The position numbers were made by a program, and so were the translations under genes. Below are positions 43,415 to 52,264 of a stretch of DNA of 64,000 nt, piece by piece. The notes under the pieces were generated by a model. That model was not told where the DNA came from. It did not search any database and saw only the letters and a list, made by a program, of their open reading frames with translations. Each line of letters begins with the position of its first letter. Position 1 is the first letter of the stretch. Source of the stretch: Desulfomicrobium apsheronum (lineage in GTDB: Bacteria > Desulfobacterota > Desulfovibrionia > Desulfovibrionales > Desulfomicrobiaceae); the NCBI RefSeq assembly GCF_900114115.1, contig NZ_FORX01000005.1, forward strand, positions 117,890 through 181,889, read 5' to 3'.

Positions 43415-43969
43415 GAGATCAGAACCGTATTTTCAAGACAAGATGAAAATCGTCGGATGAAGCTCTATTAATGTTCATTTCGCAGATGAATCCACGTCTG
43501 GATAAGTGTACAAGAAAAGACGTTAAGGGCTACATCCGACGACATTGCATCTTCTTTCAGCACCGTTGCTACCAACTGTCTGACTTCCGATGATCAATTA
43601 TCCGGAACACGGATTCCTGCGCTTGCAGGTTCCTTGAACCTGGGATGAAAATCGCCTCACCCTACATATTGAACAATCGTTCACGACCATCGTCAACGAG
43701 ATGCCGGACAGTTCCCAACTGATCAGTGCTCTCGTTTATGGAAATGCCTGTTTCAAAAAAACAAAATCTGAATTTCATTCGCAGACAGATCATTGCGAAA
43801 CCAACATCCCGCAAACAATTAAAACCAATGAAATCATAAACTTATGATCACAAGCAGAAACTATAACAGAAAATTGATTATTGAAAATTTGCTCGAAATA
43901 TGAAACTGCTACCATGTTAAAGAAATGTGGTTTTAAGCGGTTTTGAAACAGGCATGAAAATGGTGAAGC
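43415..43969. other. AT-rich intergenic region
   Basis: About 555 bases with no credible gene. GC content drops sharply (a 60-base sample at 44041 has 20 GC, against 43 in a sample at 39001). It contains a 9-bp inverted repeat (CGTCGGATG 43451 / CATCCGACG 43533) and a 16-bp palindrome at 43833. No terminator with a strong U-tract was found after the operon. Confidence 0.5.
43833..43848. promoter_or_regulatory. 16-bp palindrome upstream of the RHH-PilZ gene
   Basis: ATCATAA-AC-TTATGAT is a perfect dyad about 120 bases before the start of the ribbon-helix-helix protein, a class that often binds such short inverted sites. It may be its autoregulatory operator. Untested. Confidence 0.35.
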
Positions 43970-44536
43970 ATGATGAGCATTTTCAAACATTCAGGTCCAC
44001 GTAAAAATACAAAAATTTCCTTTCGGACCGACGATGAGACGCTCGATCAACTCAAATCGATTTGTAGAATTGAAAACAGAACGATTTCATCTTTGATAGA
44101 GAGCGTACTTACAGAATATGTACTTATCCATGAAAATGGCTCACAAGCTGATCAAGAAAAAAGACTGTCTCCACGAAAAAAATGCTCCATTCCAGCTGTA
44201 ATATTATCTGATAAAAATAATCAACAATCTTATTTCAACTGTTTGATAAAGAGTCTTTCAGCAAATTCAGCCCAACTTGTTTTTAAAAAAATTCCTGATG
44301 AAGAAAATTTTTACAGTGATTTTTTTATCCTTTTCAAATTGCCAAAAAATGACCATCCACTACTTGTTTCTAGCAAACTGATTCGTTCTAAATGCTTAGA
44401 AAATGAATGTATGATTGTGGCGAAAATCAACTGTGATACTATTTCTGATAGCGAATTGTTGCAAAAATATTTATTAAAAATTGAATTTGCAGAAAATAAC
44501 GACAACAAAAGACATCTGTTACCCAATAATCAATAA
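43970..44536 (+). CDS. Ribbon-helix-helix and PilZ-like fusion protein
   Basis: 188-residue protein, AT-rich gene. Residues about 14-53 look like a CopG-type ribbon-helix-helix DNA-binding domain (KISFRTDDETLDQLKSICRI followed by RTISSLIESVL). Residues about 65-170 look like a PilZ domain: RLSPRKK fits RxxxR, but the second motif is KSLSANSAQLV, where the usual D/NxSxxG has lost its Asp/Asn and Gly. It could be a c-di-GMP- or ligand-responsive DNA-binding protein. ATG at 43970 or 43973; ribosome site weak. Both domain calls are by eye. Confidence 0.6.
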   Translation: MMSIFKHSGPRKNTKISFRTDDETLDQLKSICRIENRTISSLIESVLTEYVLIHENGSQADQEKRLSPRKKCSIPAVILSDKNNQQSYFNCLIKSLSANSAQLVFKKIPDEENFYSDFFILFKLPKNDHPLLVSSKLIRSKCLENECMIVAKINCDTISDSELLQKYLLKIEFAENNDNKRHLLPNNQ

Positions 44537-44559
44537 TTGTGTTTCAAAAGGATATACTG

Positions 44560-45222
44560 ATGGAAACTAGGAATTTGCTTAAAAGAAGGGTTTTGCGAGA
44601 TGATGTCGCGGAATATTTGATGGAATCCATTCTCAAGGGGGATCTCAACCCGGGAGACAAGATAGTTGAATCGAAATTGGCAAGGGAACTCTCCATCAGC
44701 CAAGGAGCGGTAAGAGAAGCCATTCGCGATTTGATCGCGCAGGGAGTACTGGAAACGGAACCTTACAAAGGAACACGCATAAGGACTCTCACCAAAGATC
44801 AGCTCAATGACTACTATGACGTGCGCACGGAAATCGAAGCCTTGGCTGTAAGATGGAGCATCGTCAAACATGAGTCCAAGTACCTTGATCTCGCTTTTTT
44901 GAAGAGCTGCGTCGATAACATGCAACTATGCGTCGACAAAAACGATTCAAAAAACATGCGGAAACACGATATGGCGTTTCATTTGGCCATCGTTCAGGCC
45001 GCACACAGTGAATCGCTCGAAAAAGCCTGGAATTCACTGGGAAATTACTACTGGACGTATATCGCGGTTTACTACGATCACGCCGCTTCCTTATTGCAAA
45101 ACCAGATCGTCAAACATCAAACCATGTACGAAGCCATCGCGGCCGCCGACATCAATGCCTATGCAAGCTGCGTTCGGGGCCACTACTTCGACACCAATGA
45201 ACTCTTCCCTGAGAAAAAATAG
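44560..45222 (+). CDS. GntR-family transcriptional regulator (FCD domain)
   Basis: 220-residue regulator with N-terminal winged HTH (LNPGDKIVESKLARELSIS, GAVREAIRDLIAQGVL) and C-terminal helical FCD domain with metal-binding residues (YYDVRTEIEALAVR, HDMAFHLAIVQAAHS, VRGHYFDTNELF). The ATG at 44560 has AAAGGAT upstream; a GTG at 44539 would add seven residues. It follows the RHH-PilZ gene by 24 bases, so both may be one transcript. Target unknown; the nearest genes are the hydroxylase operon upstream and pilQ downstream. Confidence 0.88.
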   Translation: METRNLLKRRVLRDDVAEYLMESILKGDLNPGDKIVESKLARELSISQGAVREAIRDLIAQGVLETEPYKGTRIRTLTKDQLNDYYDVRTEIEALAVRWSIVKHESKYLDLAFLKSCVDNMQLCVDKNDSKNMRKHDMAFHLAIVQAAHSESLEKAWNSLGNYYWTYIAVYYDHAASLLQNQIVKHQTMYEAIAAADINAYASCVRGHYFDTNELFPEKK

Positions 45223-45245
45223 ATCGAAAGCATTCTGCTGAATTG

Positions 45246-45319
45246 CTTCCTTATCAGCACACAAAAACAAAGGCCGCTTGTGATCAAGCGGCCTTTGTTT
45301 TTGTGTGCTGGTAAGGAAG
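45246..45319. terminator. 35-bp inverted repeat terminator shared by gntR and pilQ
   Basis: Two 35-base arms, 45246-45280 and 45285-45319, with a TGAT loop, differ at one position (T54 against G311 of the right arm), which is a G-U pair in RNA. The inner part CAAAGGCCGCTTG is a classical stem with TTTGTTTTTG after it. It serves the convergent GntR gene (+) and pilQ (-, ends at 45323). Confidence 0.88.
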
Positions 45320-45322
45320 GGA

Positions 45323-47404
45323 CTACATGATGCGAGGCTGGATGAAGATAAGCAGTTCAGCCTTGGACTTGGCATCATAGGTATTTTTGAAAAGCCAGCC
45401 CAAACCAGGCACATCGCCCAATCCAGGGATCTGATTCGTGCCGCTGGTTTCAGTGGTTTTCTGCACGCCACCGATGACGATGGTTTCACGATCGCTGACC
45501 ATCATCTTGGTCTTGGTCTGCTTGGTGTCGATGTCGCGGCCGTCACTCTTGGGACTGTCATCGCTTATTTCGAGATCAAGTATCAGTTTGTTATCAGGGG
45601 TGATCTGAGGCAGCACGGAAATTTTGAGAACCGCTTCCTCATATTCGGTCGTGGTGCCGCCGCTCTCCGATTCCGTTGCCGTGGCGAGCTTTGTGCCTTG
45701 CTGGATCTCGGCTCTGTTGTTGTTCAGCGTAAGAATTCGAGGAGAAGAAATCGTCTTGACCAGATTCTTCGCTTCGCCAAGCTGGAGCGCAGCATCGAGG
45801 GTAAACAAATCCTCACCCAGATATTTGCCAATTGTACCGCCAAGAGTGATGCCATTTACCGTATTGATCGCATTCAAACCAGTCGAAGCAAAATTGCCGC
45901 GCCACTGTTCATTGGGGAGATTCGCAGCGGTTTCGGTGCTGTAAGTCGTGCCCCATTTGACGCCAAGGCTTCTCTGAAATTCGTCCGTGGCGTAAACAAG
46001 CCGAGCCTCGATCATGACCTGGCGTTCGGCCCGGTCGAGTTTCTTGATGAAACTGTCCACTCGCTTCAATGTATCTTCAGTATCGGTGACAATCAAAATG
46101 TTGGTGCGCGGGTCCGAAGAGACAGAACCCCGGCCCGTCAACATCGTCTTGACCTTGCCTTCAAATTCGGCGGCGGTGTTGTAGTTGATCTGCATGTATT
46201 CAGTCTTGAGCGGAGCCAGATTCTGCATGCTGACCTGCGCCTGGATTGCGGCCTCACGGGCTTTTTGCAGCTGCGCACGTTCAGCTTCGAGTTTTGTGAT
46301 CGAAGCGATGCGCATGATGTTGCCCTTTATGACCATTCCCAAGCCTCTTTGCAGAAGCACCAGATCAAGAGCCTGATCCCAAGGGATGTCTACGAGCTTA
46401 AGGGATATTTTTCCGGAAATATCATCGTCAAGAATCAGATTGTAGCCGCTGATTTCAGAAATGAGGCGCAACACATGTTCAACATCCGCATCCTGCAAAT
46501 CGATGGATATCCGCTCACCCGTGTAACGCTCTTTCATACCTGGAAAGAGAGTGTTGAGTTCCTGAATCTCACTGGATGCTTCGGCAAGAGCGTCTCCAGG
46601 TGCAGGAGCTTCAGTGCCGGCAACATCGCCCATTGCAGCTTTCACGCTCTTGCCCTTGATCAGGATATGGGTTTCATCTCCTTTGCGCAGCACCGACAGA
46701 GCAGGGTTTTTCGCGCCGGCAAATATGAGATACGCGTTGCCGTCGTTACCGTTGAGGGCGGTAACGTAATCAATCGCGGAACCAAGTTTTGTAACGTCAT
46801 ATTTTTTCAGCAAAGTATCCTGAAATTGCACTTTGCGGAAGGTGAGCTTGAAATCGCCGTCTTGGCCAGGTGTAACTTCAAAGGGGAGACTTGAATATGT
46901 GACGACCTGCAGAGAATCATTCTTGGGCTTGAAATTCAGTGAAGAGATGTAGTTTGAAGGAAGCTGAGGAGTCGACGTCTCGTCAGATACGAGCATAAGA
47001 CGGCCAAGAGTTTCTGATTGTTTTGAAAGAAGAAACTTACTGTTCTCTTTCAAAAAAATATTCAATGCCGTGACTTTGTCTCCATCCATTTCTTTTTGAA
47101 TATCGCTGACAAGCTCCGTCACATTAAGTGGAAGCTCAAAGTCGCTTACCGGTGGAGTAAACAGTACCTTGATATTTTTATCAGCATCATGATCTGCGTA
47201 AATCTGCGTGTTGGCATCCAGTGGCATATCGATGATTGTTTTTCCAAGCGCCTCGGAAACAACCACCGCAGGCAGATTTTGAACAGGCACATCCGTTTCG
47301 GAACCTGTATCCATGTTGGCGGGCTTAGAGTGCGTTGCGCATGAAGTCAGCACAACGATACAACCTAAAAATAAAAATCCAGATATCGCTCTGAAGATCT
47401 TCAT
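45323..47404 (-). CDS. pilQ: Type IV pilus secretin PilQ
   Basis: 693-residue outer-membrane secretin through which type IV pili extend. It has a lipoprotein-like signal (VVLTSCATHS, Cys at about 22), an N-terminal region of beta-rich repeats, the STN/secretin-N domains (SIDLQDADVEHVLRLISEIS, GYNLILDDDISGKISLKL), NolW-type repeat (PLKTEYMQINYNTAAEF), and the C-terminal secretin domain (MIEARLVYATDEFQ, GGVQKTTETSG, IPGLGDVPGLGWLF). Last gene of the pilM-N-O-P-Q operon. Confidence 0.95.
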   Translation of the reverse strand: MKIFRAISGFLFLGCIVVLTSCATHSKPANMDTGSETDVPVQNLPAVVVSEALGKTIIDMPLDANTQIYADHDADKNIKVLFTPPVSDFELPLNVTELVSDIQKEMDGDKVTALNIFLKENSKFLLSKQSETLGRLMLVSDETSTPQLPSNYISSLNFKPKNDSLQVVTYSSLPFEVTPGQDGDFKLTFRKVQFQDTLLKKYDVTKLGSAIDYVTALNGNDGNAYLIFAGAKNPALSVLRKGDETHILIKGKSVKAAMGDVAGTEAPAPGDALAEASSEIQELNTLFPGMKERYTGERISIDLQDADVEHVLRLISEISGYNLILDDDISGKISLKLVDIPWDQALDLVLLQRGLGMVIKGNIMRIASITKLEAERAQLQKAREAAIQAQVSMQNLAPLKTEYMQINYNTAAEFEGKVKTMLTGRGSVSSDPRTNILIVTDTEDTLKRVDSFIKKLDRAERQVMIEARLVYATDEFQRSLGVKWGTTYSTETAANLPNEQWRGNFASTGLNAINTVNGITLGGTIGKYLGEDLFTLDAALQLGEAKNLVKTISSPRILTLNNNRAEIQQGTKLATATESESGGTTTEYEEAVLKISVLPQITPDNKLILDLEISDDSPKSDGRDIDTKQTKTKMMVSDRETIVIGGVQKTTETSGTNQIPGLGDVPGLGWLFKNTYDAKSKAELLIFIQPRIM

Positions 47405-47410
47405 AGCACC

Positions 47411-47902
47411 CTACTCCTTCTCTTGCCGCAATCTTAAATTAATTATTCGCTTTTTTGCTTCACCAAAAACATCAATGACATCTTCTTCGACGACAAGTAC
47501 TTCATTTCCAATAGAAGTGACCACGCCATCATACAGCCCGATTGTCATACCAGGGCGAATCAAATATCCCTTGCCATCCGGCAGCTCAACCATCGCCATG
47601 GAATTTCCGCCCACCTTGTTGATGATGCCGATGAGCTTCAAGCTTCTTACATCGACCGTTTCCAGCGGCGTGGCAGCCTTCTTTTCAATTTTTGCCTTTT
47701 TGGCGGCCTGCATGAGTTCGTATTCGCGAATCTTCACAAACGACACAAACGGATCGATTTTACCTTTTGCGTCATATGGGGGATACTGTGATGTTATCCA
47801 GTCCGGAAATTCCTGACCGGACGCATCTGTCTGCCCCTCGGCGGCAAAGACTGGCGCACATAGAAGAAACAAGGCTGTCAGGATCAAAATGTGTACTTTC
47901 AT
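47411..47902 (-). CDS. pilP: Type IV pilus assembly lipoprotein-like protein PilP
   Basis: 163-residue periplasmic protein with a signal peptide (HILILTALFLLCAPVFA, no lipobox Cys at the cleavage site). The C-terminal HR domain contains VDVRSLKLIGIINKV, MVELPDGKGYLIRPGMTIG and VVTSIGNEVLVVEEDV, typical of PilP. It links the PilNO inner-membrane complex to PilQ. Spaced six bases from pilQ. Confidence 0.93.
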   Translation of the reverse strand: MKVHILILTALFLLCAPVFAAEGQTDASGQEFPDWITSQYPPYDAKGKIDPFVSFVKIREYELMQAAKKAKIEKKAATPLETVDVRSLKLIGIINKVGGNSMAMVELPDGKGYLIRPGMTIGLYDGVVTSIGNEVLVVEEDVIDVFGEAKKRIINLRLRQEKE

Positions 47903-47912
47903 GGCGTCTCAT

Positions 47913-48545
47913 TCACTTTTTTTTCTTATTTTGATTCTTTTGAGCTTCACGAGCCTGGATTTCAGCCGCTGTAAGAGCCCTGTAGACTTGAAGAACAAGA
48001 CTGGTATTGAGATACTTTTCCGTCGGAGAAAAATCAGAGACTGGCGAAAAAGTGATATTTTGGATGGTTACAAGACGATCGAGGCGCGATAGGCGGTCGA
48101 AATACGTAACAAGGCGGTGAAACGTCCCGCTGATTTGCAGCTGAACCGAACGCGTCGCATAAAATTCCTGAATTTGTTCAGCGCCGGGTTGAAAGAGGAT
48201 GAACTCCACATTTTCATCGCGACCCAGCTTCTCAAAGGAGGCAAGCAGCATCTCAAGCGCCCGGGCATCCTCGGGAAGCAGAGTCTTGGCGTAATAAAGT
48301 TCCTTCTTGCGCAAGGACAGACTGCGCTCCAATTCCGGCAGTTTGGCGACCTGCGCGCGATAAAGAGCGATGTCCTTGTCGAGCTTCTCGATAGTTTGCT
48401 CGGCTTTGGTCATCTGGACCAGCTTGTCATCGAGAATGAAGTACCAATACGCTCCGTACACCACCCCTGCCAAACCGAGCAGTATCAAAAACAACTGCAG
48501 GGATGACAATTCCGCAAATTTTTTGGAAACTGTAGATTTATCCAT
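47913..48545 (-). CDS. pilO: Type IV pilus inner-membrane protein PilO
   Basis: 210-residue protein with one N-terminal membrane helix (QLFLILLGLAGVVYGAYWYF), a coiled coil and a periplasmic domain (PSVQLQISGTFHRLVTYFDRLSRLDRLVT: split as VQLQISGTFHRLV and YFDRLSRLDRLV). Pairs with PilN. Start at 48545 (MDKSTVSKK) preceded by GGAACAACAA and overlapping the pilN stop; a start at 48557 adds four residues and is also possible. Confidence 0.9.
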   Translation of the reverse strand: MDKSTVSKKFAELSSLQLFLILLGLAGVVYGAYWYFILDDKLVQMTKAEQTIEKLDKDIALYRAQVAKLPELERSLSLRKKELYYAKTLLPEDARALEMLLASFEKLGRDENVEFILFQPGAEQIQEFYATRSVQLQISGTFHRLVTYFDRLSRLDRLVTIQNITFSPVSDFSPTEKYLNTSLVLQVYRALTAAEIQAREAQKNQNKKKK

Positions 48546-49122
48546 TTGTTGTTCCATTCGTACTTATGTTCTCGAAATACTCTTGAGCCTTGACGGAACA
48601 TTCAAAGGAAACCAGTCCCAGTCCGTCAATTTCACGGCGCGACGTCCTTCGGGTGTCCACACTGGCAATATATTTCGACAGACGAAGCCTTTCGACGAAG
48701 CTGACAAAAGCCTGATTGTCCAATGCGACTCCACTGAGGGCAATATTTCCATTGGCGTCGACATTGAACTTTTCAACCCACAATTTGTTTTGCGGCATAT
48801 TGATGACAACCTCATCAATATACTTGACTGGAAGCCCCTGGCGAAGGCGAACTTGCTTGATGATCTTGATTCTTCCTTCGATATCCTGAAGTTCCTGTAT
48901 GGTTTGATTTACCTTGGCGACCTCTTTTTCCAGGAGCGTCTTTGTCTGCGTTTTTTTGGACACGGACGCATTCAAATCCGCAAGTTGAGCAGAAAAATAA
49001 TAGTCTACGGCAAAAACGGATCCAAGAACCAAGATGACCCCTAACACGAAAAAAACAAAGCTTTTTTCAATGTTTGTCGATTTTGTTCGCTTTTGCTGAG
49101 GAAGTAAATTAATTTTGATCAT
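48538..49122 (-). CDS. pilN: Type IV pilus inner-membrane protein PilN
   Basis: 194-residue protein with the conserved cytoplasmic N-terminus IKINLLPQQKR that binds PilM, one membrane helix (about residues 22-42), a coiled coil and a periplasmic domain. It is the partner of PilO. The stop overlaps the pilO start by a few bases and the gene is 15 bases after pilM. Confidence 0.95.
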   Translation of the reverse strand: MIKINLLPQQKRTKSTNIEKSFVFFVLGVILVLGSVFAVDYYFSAQLADLNASVSKKTQTKTLLEKEVAKVNQTIQELQDIEGRIKIIKQVRLRQGLPVKYIDEVVINMPQNKLWVEKFNVDANGNIALSGVALDNQAFVSFVERLRLSKYIASVDTRRTSRREIDGLGLVSFECSVKAQEYFENISTNGTTNG

Positions 49123-49137
49123 AGCTGGCTTCCAATA

Positions 49138-50190
49138 TTATATTGCTCTCAAGGCAAGGCCAAAAGGAACAACCATTTGCGGGCCTATTTCTTCAAGGTA
49201 TTCTTTCTGAAAAGAATTTCTGTCGACAAAAATCTTCCGGAACGGATTGTGATATTGCACATCAAGGTCGAGTTCTTTTTGAAACACATCCTTGAGTCCA
49301 CCCAGCAAGGCCCCGCCGCCGGAGAGATAGAGAGACTCGGCGGGCACGACATTGCTTGAGGATGAATGATAGAATCCTATCAGGCGCTTCAATTCATCAC
49401 ACCAATTCTTGAAAGTCTTGTTCACCGCGTCGGCAATGGCCTTGGCGCTCTTTTCGTCAAGGTCATCCTTGCCGCCCAACTTGATCCGTTCCGCTTCCAT
49501 CCTCTTCAGATTGAGGATGGAGGCCAACGATTCCGTCACCACACGTCCTCCAAACGAAACCTCACGCAAAAAAACAGGCTGCGCGTTGTGATAGATGCAA
49601 AACACACTCTGTGCGCCGCCAATATCGAGAAGGTAAACAGGCTTTTCCTGCAATTCAGGGTAATTGTACTCAAAGCTATTGCATATCGCAAAAGAGTCGA
49701 CATCGATCACCGAGAGGGACAGGCCAGACTGGGTGATCACATCGCTCAAGTTCTGAACGACCTTCTTCTTGCTGGCCACGAGCAACACGTCATAGCTTTT
49801 TTCTTTTGCGCCAGGACCCAGAATCTGAAAATCGAGGTAAACATCATTGATATCGAAAGGAATGTACTGACGTGCGTCTTTGTGGACCGTGTCGCCCAGA
49901 GTCTTGGGAGAATCAGACTCGAAAGTGACACGTTTTACGATTACGGCGTGCCCGGCCATTGAGGAGGCGACCACCTGCTCCTTGAGCAAAAGCTGCGACC
50001 AGAGCCCTGCAATCTTTTTTGCTGTTGCCGAATTGTTGTCAAGGTCACCAGGTTGCCATGGACTCCTGGCAATGCTTTCCAGAATAAAATCACCTTTTCC
50101 CGGCCGAATCTTTACCATTTTCAGCCATTCGCTTCCAAGATCCAAACCGACACCGGCATTTTTCTTAGAAAAAAAACCTAATTTTTTCAC
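49138..50190 (-). CDS. pilM: Type IV pilus cytoplasmic protein PilM
   Basis: 350-residue actin-like protein that binds ATP and the PilN N-terminus on the cytoplasmic side of the pilus machine. Motifs: VGLDLGSEWLKMVKI (phosphate 1), LLDIGGAQSVFCIY (phosphate 2) and LSGGGALLGGLKDVF (adenosine). First gene of the pilM-Q operon; the promoter should lie in the AT-rich 50195-50350, but I saw no strong -35/-10. Confidence 0.95.
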   Translation of the reverse strand: MKKLGFFSKKNAGVGLDLGSEWLKMVKIRPGKGDFILESIARSPWQPGDLDNNSATAKKIAGLWSQLLLKEQVVASSMAGHAVIVKRVTFESDSPKTLGDTVHKDARQYIPFDINDVYLDFQILGPGAKEKSYDVLLVASKKKVVQNLSDVITQSGLSLSVIDVDSFAICNSFEYNYPELQEKPVYLLDIGGAQSVFCIYHNAQPVFLREVSFGGRVVTESLASILNLKRMEAERIKLGGKDDLDEKSAKAIADAVNKTFKNWCDELKRLIGFYHSSSSNVVPAESLYLSGGGALLGGLKDVFQKELDLDVQYHNPFRKIFVDRNSFQKEYLEEIGPQMVVPFGLALRAI

Positions 50191-51007
50191 AGCGTTATAT
50201 CCTCAACGATTTTTTTCTCCACCCAGAACCATGCATTTACTCGTCGATAGTTCATTTATTAGCATAAAACATTCAGTCCATGCAAGAAATAATGCGTTGA
50301 AAAACAGTGAATAAAATAATCATCTCTCAGGCTTTTGAAACTTAATCCAACGACACAAACATAACCCATTCTGTTTACCTGCGGAGGAGTCATCGCCACA
50401 ACACCATCTGGTATTTTTACCGATACGTAACGAGCGGATCAATTCACTCGCAATTAAGGCTCCCGCTTTGCGTTGAAAGATAACGGCAACCGCTTTCTCT
50501 TCTCAAAATTATCCTTTTGATCCAATTTCTCATCGTTTGAGCATGTCAAACAATGACGCCGACTTCTTGCCTGCTGGAGCAGTGGGGCGTCATTTCGAAA
50601 GAAAAAAGCCCGATTCATTTTTAAAGAATCGGGCCCGAGTCGACCAAGCAATGCCATATCGAAAATGAAACATCCGCTCAATACGAAGTTACTGTGAAGC
50701 CCTGCAGTCACATCCGCTGATATGACCGCTGGTGCGAATTCAAATTCCAAATACCCACTTGAAGAAAAAAGGGTATTGAAACGGCGGTTCATGGAACCTG
50801 AGACTTTAACCTTCACAGAATCAAGCGCTCATGGAGAGACAGGATTCTTATTGCGAATCTCGACACCATGCCGTTTTGAACAAATTATTTGCGTGACAGG
50901 GCTCTAATAATGTTCAGATATCGCTGAGTGATGCATGAAAAAAACATGCACTTCGCAAAACGGTCCCTGTTTGCACTGCAAAACAGCCCAGCAAGACCTT
51001 CTTGTCA
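50191..51007. other. Long intergenic region between pilM and icd
   Basis: About 820 bases, no credible protein gene: the short open frames on both strands have no ribosome site and one spans the terminator. It holds a - strand terminator at 50602-50634 and a weak palindrome (TGCATG-A7-CATGCA, about 50932-50950). A small RNA or a long icd 3' UTR is possible between them. Confidence 0.55.
50602..50634 (-). terminator. Orphan terminator, - strand
   Basis: GCCCGATTC / GAATCGGGC stem with a 9-base loop, A-run on the left (U-tract on - strand). It is 375 bases downstream of the icd stop with no gene between. Confidence 0.8.
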
Positions 51008-52165
51008 TTAAACTTTTTCGAGATTGGCAAGCAGAATCTGCCCGAACTCCGCACATCCCACCTGCTCCGCCTTGGCCATCTGTCCGGCCAAATCGACGGT
51101 TACCCGACCTTGCGAGATGGCCAATTCAACTGCCTTGCGTATTTTGCCGGCCGCTTCGTGCCATCCCACGTGTTCAAGCATCAGCGCACCCGAAAGAATC
51201 AGGCTGCCGGGATTGGCAAGATCTTTGCCTTCAATAGTCGGTGCGGTCCCATGCGTGGGCTCGAAAAAAGCCAAGTCGCTGCTCATGTTCACCCCAGGGG
51301 CCAGGCCAAGGCCTCCGACCTGCGCGGCGAGGGCGTCGGAAAGATAGTCGCCGTTAAGATTCGGAGTGGCGATGACGTCATATTTCTCGGGCCTGATGAG
51401 CACCTCCTGAAACATGGCGTCGGCAATTCTGTCCTGGAGCACAACCCGGCCCGGAGGGCAGCATTCTTCACCCTCGCGAATCACCACACCGGAAAACTCC
51501 TCCGCAGCAAGCTCATAGCCCCAGTTGCGAAAAGCGCCTTCCGTGAACTTCATGATGTTGCCTTTGTGGGCCATGGTCACGCTTTCACGTTTCTGATCCA
51601 GGGCAAACTGAATAGCCTTGCGGATAAGTCTTTTGGAGCCCGCTGCCGTCATCGGCTTGATGCCGATGCCGCTCTGCTCGTCCACATTCGCACCCATTTC
51701 GTCCCGCAGGAACGCAATGAGCTTTTTAGCCTCGGGGCTCCCGGCTTGCCATTCGATGCCTGCGTACACATCTTCGGTGTTCTCGCGAAAAATCACCATG
51801 TTGACGCGTTCAGGATGCTTGACCGGACTTTCGATGCCCTTGAAATACTGTATGGGTCGGATACATGCGAACAAATCCAGGGTTTGGCGCATGGTCACGT
51901 TCAGGCTGCGAAAACCCTTTCCCACCGGAGTCTCAAGGGGACCCTTCATGGCCAGATCCGCTTTCTTCAACGTGTCCAGCGTCTCCTGGGGAAGATAGGA
52001 GCCCGTCTCTTCAAAGGCTTTCTTGCCCGCCAGCAACTCAACCCATTCAAATCCGCGGCCGTCTCCAAAAGCCAGTTCAACGGCCCTATCGAGAACAGGA
52101 CGACCGGCCGCCCATACTTCGCGTCCAATCCCGTCGCCTTCAATAAAATATACCCTGCGTTTCAT
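51008..52165 (-). CDS. icd: NADP-dependent isocitrate dehydrogenase
   Basis: TCA cycle enzyme, decarboxylates isocitrate to 2-oxoglutarate; in these anaerobes it serves glutamate synthesis. 385 residues, isocitrate/isopropylmalate dehydrogenase fold: IEGDGIGREV, SLNVTMRQTLDLFACIRPIQY (substrate Arg and Ser), the ENTEDVYAGIE segment, LKGDYL-like NLNGDYLSDALAAQVGGLG and EPTHGTAPTIEGKDLANPGSL (split: EPTHGTAPTIEG, LANPGSL). AGGAG precedes the ATG. A terminator hairpin lies only about 16-28 bases upstream. NADP specificity is taken from family resemblance, not proven by a residue. Confidence 0.92.
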   Translation of the reverse strand: MKRRVYFIEGDGIGREVWAAGRPVLDRAVELAFGDGRGFEWVELLAGKKAFEETGSYLPQETLDTLKKADLAMKGPLETPVGKGFRSLNVTMRQTLDLFACIRPIQYFKGIESPVKHPERVNMVIFRENTEDVYAGIEWQAGSPEAKKLIAFLRDEMGANVDEQSGIGIKPMTAAGSKRLIRKAIQFALDQKRESVTMAHKGNIMKFTEGAFRNWGYELAAEEFSGVVIREGEECCPPGRVVLQDRIADAMFQEVLIRPEKYDVIATPNLNGDYLSDALAAQVGGLGLAPGVNMSSDLAFFEPTHGTAPTIEGKDLANPGSLILSGALMLEHVGWHEAAGKIRKAVELAISQGRVTVDLAGQMAKAEQVGCAEFGQILLANLEKV

Positions 52166-52180
52166 AGTTGTCTCCTAGAT

Positions 52181-52209
52181 CAAAAAATAAAAAACCCCTC
52201 GCGGGGTTT
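52181..52209 (-). terminator. Terminator immediately upstream of icd
   Basis: AAACCCC / GGGGTTT with a TCGC loop, followed on the - strand by TTTTATTTTTT. It ends the CheX-like gene and is followed at once by the icd ribosome site. Confidence 0.85.
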
Positions 52210-52264
52210 GGGGATAGTAAAAGATTATTGATCACGCAACCGCCAAAAAGCGGCATCCCGGCGT

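Noticed and set aside
43451-43541. 9-bp inverted repeat as IS ends
   Set aside because: Arms are 73 bases apart, with no transposase and no target duplication.
50454-50816. 120-residue open frame on the - strand
   Set aside because: It runs through the terminator at 50602-50634 and lacks a ribosome site and known motifs.
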